From Myxococcales bacterium (GTDB lineage: Bacteria > Myxococcota_A > Bradymonadia > UBA7976 > UBA1532), in contig JACKDN010000018.1 of NCBI GenBank assembly GCA_020633465.1, forward strand, positions 1 through 64,000: a stretch of 64,000 nt of DNA. Reading direction: 5' to 3'. The position numbers and the translations under genes were made by a program. Below are positions 47,739 through 58,016 of this stretch, piece after piece. The notes beneath the pieces were generated by a model that was not told the origin of the DNA, did not search any database, and worked only from the letters and a program-made list of their open reading frames with translations. Numbering within the stretch: the first letter of the stretch is position 1; each line of letters starts with the position of its first letter.

Positions 47739-47771
47739 TTGATGGTGGCGGGGGGCTCTGCTAAAAGAGCC
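47739..47771 (+). promoter_or_regulatory. Promoter (with overlapping inverted repeat) of the kinase-pur operon
   Basis: TTGATG (47739-47744), 17-bp spacer, TAAAAG (47762-47767). The -10 is embedded in an inverted repeat GGCTCT (47754-47759), 6-nt gap, AGAGCC (47766-47771), which could be an operator. It is the only convincing promoter I found before the chain of genes up to 59695. Confidence 0.55.
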
Positions 47772-47803
47772 GCTCATTTTCCCGGACGACGGGAGGGACG
47801 CGG

Positions 47804-50287
47804 GTGATCTGTTTCCGCTGTGGCAGCGACGTCGCCGATGGGTCGCCTCAGTGCCCCAACTGCGGCCAGCGCTTCGCGGGCGCCCGCAAGACCTTCACCG
47901 CTACGACCACCTCGTTCCGCGCGCTCGAGAAGCGGCGACTGCGCGCGGCCAAGGCCGCCGAGACGCTGCCCTTCGCCATCGGCGACGTCGTGCGCGGGCG
48001 CTACGAGGTGCGGGATCTCATCGGCCGAGGGCCGCTGGGCGTGGTGTACCGCGCGCACGATCAGGAGATCGAGGTCGACGTCGCGCTGAAGGTGATCGAC
48101 GCCGCGCTGCTGCCCGACGATGACGCGGCCGAGGGCTTCGTGCGCACCGTGCGCAAGGTGCGCAAGCTGTCGCAGCAGAACATCGTTCGGCTGTACGAAG
48201 AGGACGTCGACGGCGAGCATCGGTTCTACACGATGCAGCTGCTCGAGGGCCTCACCCTGCGCAAGGTGATCGGCCTGCGTCAGGAGAAGGAGCAGCGCTT
48301 CACGGTGTTGGAGATCGAGCCGATCTTCAACCAGCTGACGATGGCGCTGGGCCACGCGCACCGCCACACGGTGCACGGCGATCTCAAGCCCGAGAACGTC
48401 ATCATCCTGCCCGATGTGCTGAAGCTGACCGACTTCACCGCCCACGAGGCGCTGCCGCAGGCGGCCTTCGTCGAGGCGCAGCAGAAGGCGGGCAAGGGGC
48501 ACTACCTGGCCCCCGAGATGGTGGCCGGCGAGGCGGTGGACGCGCGCGCGGACATCTTCAGCCTCGGCGCCATCCTCTACGAGCTGCTGACCGGGCGCCC
48601 CTACGCGGCCGACGCGCCGCCGGTGAGCGCGGTGCTCGAGCAGCCCGCCGAGGCCGAGGCCGGCGGCATCGACGCCGTCGTGGTGCAGGCGACCGCCGCC
48701 GATCCGGCCGACCGCTTCCCCAGCATCGAGGCCTTCTCCGAGGCGCTCGGCACCTACATCGACGCGCGCGAGCTGGCCTCGGTGGACATCCGCTCGGGCG
48801 CCGTGCTGCTGCCCGAGGACGTCACCCGCAAGGTGATGGCGCCAGCGGGGCTGCAGGACGACGACGACGAGGTCGAGGCCGAGGGCAGCGGCGAGATCAC
48901 CGGCGAGCGGCCGGCCGGCATCGTGCCGCTGGCCGAGGCCGAGGAGTCGTTCATCGAGGAGCTGTCCGGCGACGAGCTGGACGAGCTGCTCGAGGACTCG
49001 GAGTCGGTGGATCTGCCCGCGGGCGCCATCGCGCCGGGCGCCGCGGTCGGCGCGGGCGCGGCCATGGGCGGCGCGCGGGGGATGACGATGCCCCCGGAGC
49101 TGACGCCGCCCCCCGAGGTCGACTTCGGCGCGAGCGCGCCGCCGACCGAGACGGTGGCGGCGGTCAAGGCCCCGACGACCGACGAGGCCCCGTGGTTCCT
49201 GCGCTCGAACCTGGGCTACGTGCTGACGATCGTGCTGATCGTCGGCGGCGTGTTCTTCGCGGTCATGCACTACATCGGGAAGGAGCGCGAGACCCCGGCG
49301 GTGACGAAGCCGACCGTCGTCGGCGCGGCCGATCAGGGCATGGCCAAGGCGCCGCCGCCCGACGCCGAGCCGGTGAAGGTGGCGGTGGTGACGCCGCAGG
49401 TGATGCTGCCCGACGCGGCGCCCGCGCCCGACGCGGGGGCGCCGGCCGACGCGGCCGCGCCCGTCGTGGACGCCGCGCCCGAGCCGAAGCCGGCGCCGAA
49501 GCCCGATCCGGCGCTGCAGCCGGTGGCGACGACCCGCGTGGAGGCGAAGCCGGAGCCCAAGCCGGAGCCGAAGCCGGAGCCCAAGCCCGAGCCGAAACCG
49601 GAGCCCAAGCCGAAGCCGGAGCCCAAGCCCGAGCCGAAGCCGGAACCCAAGCCCGAGCCGAAGCCGGAACCCAAGCCCGAGCCGAAGCCGGAGCCCAAGC
49701 CCGAGCCCAAGCCCGAGCCCAAGCCCGCCAGCAGCGCCGGCGAGGTGGCCTGCCCGCGCGGCATGGTGGTCGTGACGCTGTCGAAGTTCCCGAAGGGCTC
49801 GGTCAAGGGCAACAAGGTGGTCGGTGCGGCGGCGGTGGCCGACGCCAAGGCCGGCAAGGCCTTCTGCGTCGACGCCTACGAGTATCCGGGCGCGGGCAGC
49901 CGGCCGCGCACGTCGGTGACCCACACGGCGGCGGCCGGCCTGTGCCGGGCCGCCGGCAAGCGGCTGTGCACCGACAGCGAGTGGCGCCGCGCCTGCGGGG
50001 GCACCTTCCCCTACGGCAAGTCCTTCGACGCCGGGCGCTGCAACACCGAGGACGACGAGGGCGAGGAGCGCTCGATCACCGCGGGCGGCAAGTTCCGCAA
50101 GTGCCGGTCGCGCTGGGGCGCCTACGACATGTCCGGCAACGTGGCCGAGTGGACCGCCGATCAGACGGTGCGCGGCGGCGACTTCGCCTCGGCCGACGAG
50201 GACGCGGCCTGCAGCGCCGGCGGCAAACGCTCGGCGGGCAGCAGCCGCGCGTCGATCGGGTTCCGCTGCTGCGCGGACTTCGAGTAG
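47804..50287 (+). CDS. Membrane Ser/Thr protein kinase with zinc ribbon and periplasmic FGE/SUMF1-type domain
   Basis: 827 residues. A zinc ribbon (Cys3, 6, 17, 20) starts the protein. The kinase domain (about 63-325) has YEVRDLIGRGPLGVVY, Lys96 (VALKVID), HGDLKPEN (catalytic Asp193, but Gly replaces the usual Arg of HRD), TDFT instead of DFG (Asp210 kept), and APE. An acidic linker leads to a membrane helix near 468-490. Fourteen KPEP units (582-639) form a stiff spacer to a C-terminal formylglycine-generating-enzyme-like domain (WRRACGG, RWGAYDMSGNVAEWT, VRGGDFAS, GFRCC). The key metal residues are kept, so the kinase is probably active. GTG 47804 has GGGAGGG upstream. Seven bases separate it from the next gene. 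Confidence 0.9.
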   Translation: MICFRCGSDVADGSPQCPNCGQRFAGARKTFTATTTSFRALEKRRLRAAKAAETLPFAIGDVVRGRYEVRDLIGRGPLGVVYRAHDQEIEVDVALKVIDAALLPDDDAAEGFVRTVRKVRKLSQQNIVRLYEEDVDGEHRFYTMQLLEGLTLRKVIGLRQEKEQRFTVLEIEPIFNQLTMALGHAHRHTVHGDLKPENVIILPDVLKLTDFTAHEALPQAAFVEAQQKAGKGHYLAPEMVAGEAVDARADIFSLGAILYELLTGRPYAADAPPVSAVLEQPAEAEAGGIDAVVVQATAADPADRFPSIEAFSEALGTYIDARELASVDIRSGAVLLPEDVTRKVMAPAGLQDDDDEVEAEGSGEITGERPAGIVPLAEAEESFIEELSGDELDELLEDSESVDLPAGAIAPGAAVGAGAAMGGARGMTMPPELTPPPEVDFGASAPPTETVAAVKAPTTDEAPWFLRSNLGYVLTIVLIVGGVFFAVMHYIGKERETPAVTKPTVVGAADQGMAKAPPPDAEPVKVAVVTPQVMLPDAAPAPDAGAPADAAAPVVDAAPEPKPAPKPDPALQPVATTRVEAKPEPKPEPKPEPKPEPKPEPKPKPEPKPEPKPEPKPEPKPEPKPEPKPEPKPEPKPEPKPASSAGEVACPRGMVVVTLSKFPKGSVKGNKVVGAAAVADAKAGKAFCVDAYEYPGAGSRPRTSVTHTAAAGLCRAAGKRLCTDSEWRRACGGTFPYGKSFDAGRCNTEDDEGEERSITAGGKFRKCRSRWGAYDMSGNVAEWTADQTVRGGDFASADEDAACSAGGKRSAGSSRASIGFRCCADFE
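49547..49720 (+). repeat. KPEP-encoding tandem repeat
   Basis: 174 bp encode 14 Lys-Pro-Glu-Pro units (with one extra Lys-Pro) as 12-bp repeats with varying third codon positions. In frame in the kinase, it forms the periplasmic spacer between membrane helix and C-terminal domain. Similar Pro-rich spacers occur in TonB-like proteins, where they span the periplasm. Confidence 0.9.
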
Positions 50288-50294
50288 GGCGGCC

Positions 50295-51245
50295 GTGGCG
50301 ACCCCACCCCCGGCAGCGGAGCGTGATCGCGGTCGCCGGGTGGTGGTGACGGGCGCCGCCGCCGCCGAGCGCGACACACTCACCCGCACGATCGCCCAGC
50401 TCGGGCACGACGCCGCCGGCGCGGCGCCCGGGGACGACCTCTGGTCGGCGCTGGCCGGCGATCCGCCCGACGTCGTGGTGCTGGACGGGGGCGCGGCGCC
50501 GGCCGAGGCCGCGGCGGCCCTGCGATCGATGCTGCCGGCCGAGGTGCCGGTGCTGGTGATCGTGGACGCGGGCGCCGAGGCGGCGATCGAGGCGGCGCTG
50601 CGCAGCGGCGCGGATGACTTCGCCGTGCGCCCGGTGGCGCCCGAGGCCCTCGCCATGCGGCTCGAGGTGATGGGCCGGGTGGCGCGCCTGCAGGACGCCT
50701 TGCGCCACAGCCAGGCGCGCCTGCACGCGATGGCCACCACCGACGAGCTGACCGGCCTGCCCAACCCCCGCACCTTCCGCCGCCGGCTGCGCGACGCGCT
50801 GGCGCACATGCGCCGGTTCGGCATCCCGGTGGCCTGCGCCCTCGTCGTGTGCGACGACCACGACGCCATCGTCGCCCAGCACGGCCACGCGGTGGGCAAC
50901 CACGTGGTGCGGGAGCTGGGGCGGCTGCTGGTGGCCAACCTGCGCGACACGGATCTGCTTTGCCGCGAGGGCGGCGGGCGCTTCGTGCTGGGGCTCGTCG
51001 GCGCGCAGGCCGAGGGCGCCCGCGTGGTGGCCGACCGGCTGCGGCAGCTGGCGCGCATCGCGCTGTTCCGCCTGGGCGACGCCGAGGTGATGGTGACGCT
51101 GAGCGTGGGCGTGGCGGTGGCCGGCGCGGGCGCGCGGACGGACGCGGAGGCGCTGCGCGGCGCCGCCGAAGACGCCCTGGACCGGGCCCGCGCGACGGGC
51201 CCCGACGGGCTGTTCGTGCTCGAAGCGGAAGGAGGCGAGGCGTGA
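50295..51245 (+). CDS. Degenerate receiver-GGDEF protein, probably catalytically inactive
   Basis: 316 residues. The N-terminal receiver-like domain (20-135) keeps an Asp at the end of the third strand (DVVVLDGGAAP), but the paired acidic residues after strand 1 are missing (VVVTGAAAAERD). The usual Lys-Pro near its end is Arg-Pro. The GGDEF domain begins normally (ATTDELTGLPNPRTFRRRL) but the active-site loop is EGGGRF instead of GGDEF/GGEEF, and no RxxD site is clear. It may therefore be a non-catalytic binding or scaffold protein. The GTG start lies 7 nt after the kinase stop; purB overlaps its end by 4 nt. Confidence 0.85.
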   Translation: MATPPPAAERDRGRRVVVTGAAAAERDTLTRTIAQLGHDAAGAAPGDDLWSALAGDPPDVVVLDGGAAPAEAAAALRSMLPAEVPVLVIVDAGAEAAIEAALRSGADDFAVRPVAPEALAMRLEVMGRVARLQDALRHSQARLHAMATTDELTGLPNPRTFRRRLRDALAHMRRFGIPVACALVVCDDHDAIVAQHGHAVGNHVVRELGRLLVANLRDTDLLCREGGGRFVLGLVGAQAEGARVVADRLRQLARIALFRLGDAEVMVTLSVGVAVAGAGARTDAEALRGAAEDALDRARATGPDGLFVLEAEGGEA

Positions 51246-52546
51246 TCGAGCGGTACGCGCGGCCGGAGCTCCTGCACCTGTGGTCGGCCGCGGCGCGTTA
51301 CCGCGCCTGGCTGGACGTCGAGCTCGCGGCCTGCGAAGCGATGGAGGACGAGGGCGACGTGCCGCCGGGCACGGCGGCGGACATCCGCGCGCGGGTCGCG
51401 CTGGATGCCGACCGCATCGCCGAGATCGAGAAGACGGTGAAGCACGACGTCATCGCCTTCCTCACCCAGGTCGAGGAGTCGGTCGGCGAGCCCGCGCGCT
51501 GGCTGCACCTGGGGCTGACCAGCAGCGACGTCCTCGACACCAGCCTCGCGGTGCTGCTGACGCGCGCCCTGGATCTGATCACGCAGGCGCTCGAGGGCTT
51601 GATGGCCGCCGTGAAGCGCCGCGCCTTCGAGCACAAGCACACCGTGATGGTGGGCCGCAGCCACGGCATGCACGCCGAGCCCACCACCTTCGGCCTGGTG
51701 CTGGCCATCTTCTACGACGAGCTGCACCGCCACCGACGCCGGCTGGCCGGGGCGCGCGAGCGCATCGCGGTCGGCAAGGTGAGCGGGGCTGTGGGCACCT
51801 TCGCCAACGTGTCGCCGACGGTCGAGGCGGCGGTGTGCGACGCGCTGGGGCTGGCGCCGGCGCCGGCCAGCAGCCAGATCGTGCAGCGCGACCGGCACGC
51901 GGAGTACTTCGGGGCGCTGGCGTTGTTGGGGGCCAGCGTCGAGCGCTTCGCCGTGCAGGTGCGCCACTGGCAGCGCAGCGAGGTGGGCGAGGCGGAGGAG
52001 CGCTTCACGAAGGGGCAGAAGGGCAGCTCGGCCATGCCTCACAAGCGCAACCCCATCCTCAGCGAGAACCTGACCGGGCTGGCGCGGCTGCTGCGCGGCT
52101 ACGCCGACGCGGCGATCGAGAACGTGGCGTTGTGGCACGAGCGCGACATCTCGCACTCGAGCGTCGAGCGGGTGATCGGGCCCGACGCGACGACGCTGGC
52201 GCACTTCATGTTGCACCGGGCGACGGGGCTGGTGGCGGATCTGGTGGTGTACCCCGAGCGCATGCGGGCCAACCTCGACGCCGGGGGCGGGCTGGTCTAC
52301 AGCCAGCGGCTGCTGCTCGATCTCGCCCGCGCGGGCGTCGCGCGCCAGACGGCCTACGCCTGGGTGCAGCGGAACGCGATGAAGGCGGTCGAGCAGGGGG
52401 CCGACTTCCAGACCGCGGTGCTGGCCGATCCCGACATCGGGGCGCACCTCGACCGCCCGACCATCGAGCGCGCCTTCGACACCGGGCACCACCTGCGGCA
52501 CGTGGACACGATCTTCGAGCGGGTGTTCGGATCGGAGGCGGCGTGA
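51242..52546 (+). CDS. purB: Adenylosuccinate lyase
   Basis: 434 residues of the fumarase/aspartase superfamily. It has RSHGMHAEPTTFG (catalytic His region), LTSSDVLDTS, and the flexible signature loop GSSAMPHKRNPILSENLTG with the catalytic Ser. Subgroup features match the shorter bacterial PurB. It acts twice in purine synthesis: SAICAR to AICAR, and adenylosuccinate to AMP. The GTG start overlaps the upstream stop (GTGA). Confidence 0.96.
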   Translation: MIERYARPELLHLWSAAARYRAWLDVELAACEAMEDEGDVPPGTAADIRARVALDADRIAEIEKTVKHDVIAFLTQVEESVGEPARWLHLGLTSSDVLDTSLAVLLTRALDLITQALEGLMAAVKRRAFEHKHTVMVGRSHGMHAEPTTFGLVLAIFYDELHRHRRRLAGARERIAVGKVSGAVGTFANVSPTVEAAVCDALGLAPAPASSQIVQRDRHAEYFGALALLGASVERFAVQVRHWQRSEVGEAEERFTKGQKGSSAMPHKRNPILSENLTGLARLLRGYADAAIENVALWHERDISHSSVERVIGPDATTLAHFMLHRATGLVADLVVYPERMRANLDAGGGLVYSQRLLLDLARAGVARQTAYAWVQRNAMKAVEQGADFQTAVLADPDIGAHLDRPTIERAFDTGHHLRHVDTIFERVFGSEAA

Positions 52547-53448
52547 AGCGCGGCGAGCTGCTCTACACGGGGTCGGTCAAGAAGGTGTGGTCGGTGCAGG
52601 GCGACGCCGACCGCGTGCTGTTCGAGTTCACCGATCGCATCAGCGTCTTCGACAAGTGGATCCCGAACACGGTGCCGCACAAGGGCGAGGTGCTGTGCCG
52701 CACGGCGTCGTTCTGGTTCCGGCTGCTGGCCGACGCCGGGGTGCGCACGCACTTCGTCGAGCAGGTCGGGCCCACCGAGATGCTGGTCGAGCGCATCGAC
52801 GTCGAGCACGACTACGCGCGCATCACGCGGGATCGGCGGCGGCTGCTGGTGCCCTGCGAGTTCATCGTGCGGCACTACGCGGCGGGCTCGTTCTTCGACC
52901 GCATGGAGAAGGGCGCGCTGCCCGACGTGCCGCCGGGCACCTACGGCTACGGGGCGCGGCTGGACGCGCCCTATTGCGAGACGAGCACGAAGGTCGAGCC
53001 GACCGATCGGCTGATCGCACGGGCCGAGGCGCTGCGCATCAGCGATCTGACCGAGGCCGAGCTGGACGCCATCTGGGCGACGTGCCTGCAGGTGGACGCG
53101 CTGATCGATCGCCAGGTCGAGGCGGGCGGGCTGGTGCACGCCGACGGCAAGAAGGAGTTCGCGCGGGACGCCGACGGCGCGCTGATGCTGGTGGACGTGT
53201 TCGGCACGCCGGACGAGGATCGCTGGTGGGACGCGGCGGCGCTGGCGCGCGGCGAGGTGCAGCAGTACAGCAAGGAGTTCGTGCGCCAGCACTACCGCGC
53301 CACCGGCTACAAGGACGCGCTGTACGGGGCGCGCGCGACCGGGGAGGCGGAGCCGGACATCCCTCCCATGCCGGACGCGCTCGTCGAGCAGACCACCGCG
53401 CTGTACGTCACGCTGTTCGAGCGCATCACCGGAGAGGCCTTTCGATGA
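52543..53448 (+). CDS. purC: SAICAR synthase (phosphoribosylaminoimidazole-succinocarboxamide synthase)
   Basis: 301 residues. ELLYTGSVKKVWSV, the FTDRISVFDKWIPNTVPHKGEVL nucleotide-binding region, VPCEFIVRHYAAGSF, and VDVFGTPDEDRWWD are PurC motifs. It ligates aspartate to CAIR. The GTG start overlaps the purB stop (GTGA). It is a long-type PurC with the C-terminal SKEFVRQHYRATGYKD block. Confidence 0.96.
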   Translation: MKRGELLYTGSVKKVWSVQGDADRVLFEFTDRISVFDKWIPNTVPHKGEVLCRTASFWFRLLADAGVRTHFVEQVGPTEMLVERIDVEHDYARITRDRRRLLVPCEFIVRHYAAGSFFDRMEKGALPDVPPGTYGYGARLDAPYCETSTKVEPTDRLIARAEALRISDLTEAELDAIWATCLQVDALIDRQVEAGGLVHADGKKEFARDADGALMLVDVFGTPDEDRWWDAAALARGEVQQYSKEFVRQHYRATGYKDALYGARATGEAEPDIPPMPDALVEQTTALYVTLFERITGEAFR

Positions 53449-53711
53449 GCGAAGCTGGGACGAGCAGAGGTGGGATGAAGGGTCGGGTCACCGTGCGGCT
53501 CCGGCCCGGCGTGCTGGACGTACAGGGCAAGGCCATCGCCCACGCGCTGGCCGATCTGGGCTTCGGCGAGACCGAAGTGCGCGTGGGCAAGGTGTTCGAG
53601 GTGTCCCTCGACGCGGCCGATCCGGACGCGGCGCGCGCGCGGCTGACCGAGATGGCCGACAAGCTGCTGGCCAACCCGGTGATGGAGTCCTTCGAGATCG
53701 AGGTCGAGTGA
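53445..53711 (+). CDS. purS: FGAM synthase, PurS subunit
   Basis: 88 residues, with the usual MKGRVTVRLRPGVLDVQGKAIAHALADLGF and VRVGKVFEVSLD signature of PurS. It bridges PurL and PurQ in the three-subunit FGAM synthase of non-enteric bacteria. ATG 53445 overlaps the purC stop (ATGA); an in-frame Met at residue 11 (MKGRV) is a possible alternative start matching the usual family length. Confidence 0.93.
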   Translation: MSEAGTSRGGMKGRVTVRLRPGVLDVQGKAIAHALADLGFGETEVRVGKVFEVSLDAADPDAARARLTEMADKLLANPVMESFEIEVE

Positions 53712-54396
53712 TGCGCTTCACCGTCGTGTCGTTCCCCGGCAGCAACTGCGACCACGACTGCGTGCGGGTGGTCGACGCCGTGCTGGGCGAGCAGGCGACC
53801 CTGGTGCGCCACACCGCCGACGATCTGGGCCGGCCCGACGTGGTGCTGCTGCCCGGCGGCTTCAGCTATGGCGACTACCTGCGCTGCGGCGCGATCGCGG
53901 CGCGCGCGCCGGTGATGGCGGCGGTGCGGCGCTTCGCCGAGGGCGGCGGCCCGGTGCTGGGCATCTGCAACGGCTTCCAGGTGCTGACCGAGTGCGGCCT
54001 GCTGCCCGGCGCGCTGGGCCGCAACGCCGGCCTCGACTTCGTGTGCGACGACGTGTGGCTGACCGTCGAGGGGCAGGCCACGCCCTTCACCCGCGGTGTG
54101 CCTCGCGAGCGGCCCCTGCGCGTGCCGGTCGCGCACCACGACGGCTGCTACTTCGCCGACGACGACACGCTGGCGCGCCTGGAGGGGGAGGGGCAGGTGA
54201 TCTTCCGCTACGCCGACGCCGCCGGGCGGCCCGACCCGACGGCCAACCCCAACGGCAGCCGGGCCAACATCGCGGGCATCTGCAACGCGGCCGGCAACGT
54301 CGTGGGCATGATGCCGCACCCCGAGCGCTGCGCCGAGCCGCTGCTGGGCGGGGTCGACGGGCGCCTGTTGTTCGACGCGGTGCGCGGAGTGTTGTC

Positions 54397-54400
<4 letters not shown>
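53711..54400 (+). CDS. purQ: FGAM synthase, glutaminase subunit PurQ
   Basis: 229 residues. MRFTVVSFPGSNCDHDC is the family N-terminus. The glutaminase nucleophile is the Cys of GICNGFQVLTECGLLPG, and MMPHPER supplies the catalytic His and Glu. It delivers ammonia to PurL. ATG 53711 overlaps the purS stop by one base (TGATG); GTG 53708 one codon earlier (GTGA) is equally possible. Confidence 0.95.
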
Positions 54401-56630
<2,230 letters not shown>

Positions 56631-56634
<4 letters not shown>

Positions 56635-58016
56635 TCGACGACGACCACCTGCGCGACGCCTGCGGCGTCTTCGGCGTCTTCGACCACGCCGAGGCCGCCC
56701 ACATCGCCTACCTGGGGCTGCACGCGCTGCAGCACCGGGGGCAGGAGTCCGCGGGCATCGTCGTGAGCGACGGCGCCACCCTGCACCGTCACCTGGGCGA
56801 GGGCCTCGTGGCCGACGTCTTCGGCGAGCGCGAGCTCGACCGCCTGCCCGGCAGCCTGGCCATCGGGCACGTGCGCTACAGCACCACCGGCGGCACCGGG
56901 CTGCGCAACGCCCAGCCCATCGCCGTGCGCTATGGCGGCGGCCAGGTGGCCATCGCCCACAACGGCAACCTGACCAACGCCGCGGCCCTGCGCGCGCGCC
57001 TCGAGGACGAGGGCAGCATCTTCGCCAGCAGCGGCGACACCGAGTGCATCGTCCACCTCTTCGCCAAGAGCCGGCGCGACACGGCGCCCGACCGCCTCGT
57101 CGACGCCCTGCGCCAGGTCGAGGGCGCCTACGCGCTGACCGTGATGACGCGCGACCAGCTCATCGGCGTCCGTGATCCCCACGGCGTCCGCCCGCTGGTC
57201 ATCGGCCGCCTGGGGGACGCCTGGGTGCTGGCCTCGGAGACCTGCGCCCTGCACCTCATCCAGGCGCGCTACGAGCGCGAGGTGCAGCCGGGCGAGATGG
57301 TGATCATCGACGCCGACGGCCTGCGCTCGCTGCGCCCCTTCGAGCCGGTTCGGCGCCGGGCCTGCGTCTTCGAGCACGTCTACTTCGCCCGCCCGGACTC
57401 GCGCATCTTCGGCGAGAGCGTCTACGCCGTCCGCCGCAACCTGGGCCGCCAGCTCGCGCGCGAGGCGCCGGTGCCCGCCGACGTGGTCATCCCGGTGCCC
57501 GACTCGGGCATCGCCGCGGCCATCGGCTACAGCGCCGAGGCGGGGGTGCCCTACGGCATGGGCCTGGTGCGCTCGCATTACGTCGGGCGCACCTTCATCG
57601 AGCCGGCCCAGTCCATCCGGCACTTCGGCGTGAAGCTCAAGCTGGCGCCGGTGTTCGAGGTCATCGAGGGGCAGCGCGTCGTCGTCATCGACGACTCGCT
57701 GGTGCGCGGCACCACCAGCCACAAGATCATCAGCCTGCTGCGCGAGGCGGGCGCGCGCGAGGTGCACCTGCGCATCTCGTCGCCGGCCATCACGAACCCC
57801 TGCTTCTACGGCATCGACACGCCGGATCGCGCGCAGCTCATCGCCGCGCAGCACGACGTCGACGCCATCCGCGCCTTCCTCGGCTGCGACTCGCTGGCGT
57901 TCCTCAGCCGCGAGGGGCTGCTGCGCGCCGCGGGCGGCCCCGAGAAGGGGTTCTGCGACGCCTGCTTCACCGGGGACTACCCCATCGCGGTGGACGGGCG
58001 GCCGCCCGCGCGGTGA
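56631..58016 (+). CDS. purF: Amidophosphoribosyltransferase PurF (TTG start)
   Basis: 461 residues. After a short propeptide, DACGVFGVF carries the nucleophile Cys near residue 10. The glutaminase domain includes HIAYLGLHALQHRGQESAGI and the HNGNLTN block. The PRTase domain has VVVIDDSLVRGTT, the PRPP loop. The Cys cluster near the C-terminus (FCDACFTGDYPI) is typical of the Fe-S-type PurF of Bacillus. It catalyses the first committed step of purine synthesis. The TTG start 56631 overlaps the purL stop (TTGA); no ATG or GTG lies in a sensible place, so initiation relies on coupling. Confidence 0.95.

Noticed and set aside
53992..54396. purL starting far upstream inside purQ
   Set aside because: The open frame upstream is a shadow of purQ; the GTGA overlap at 54397 matches the operon pattern and the family N-terminus.
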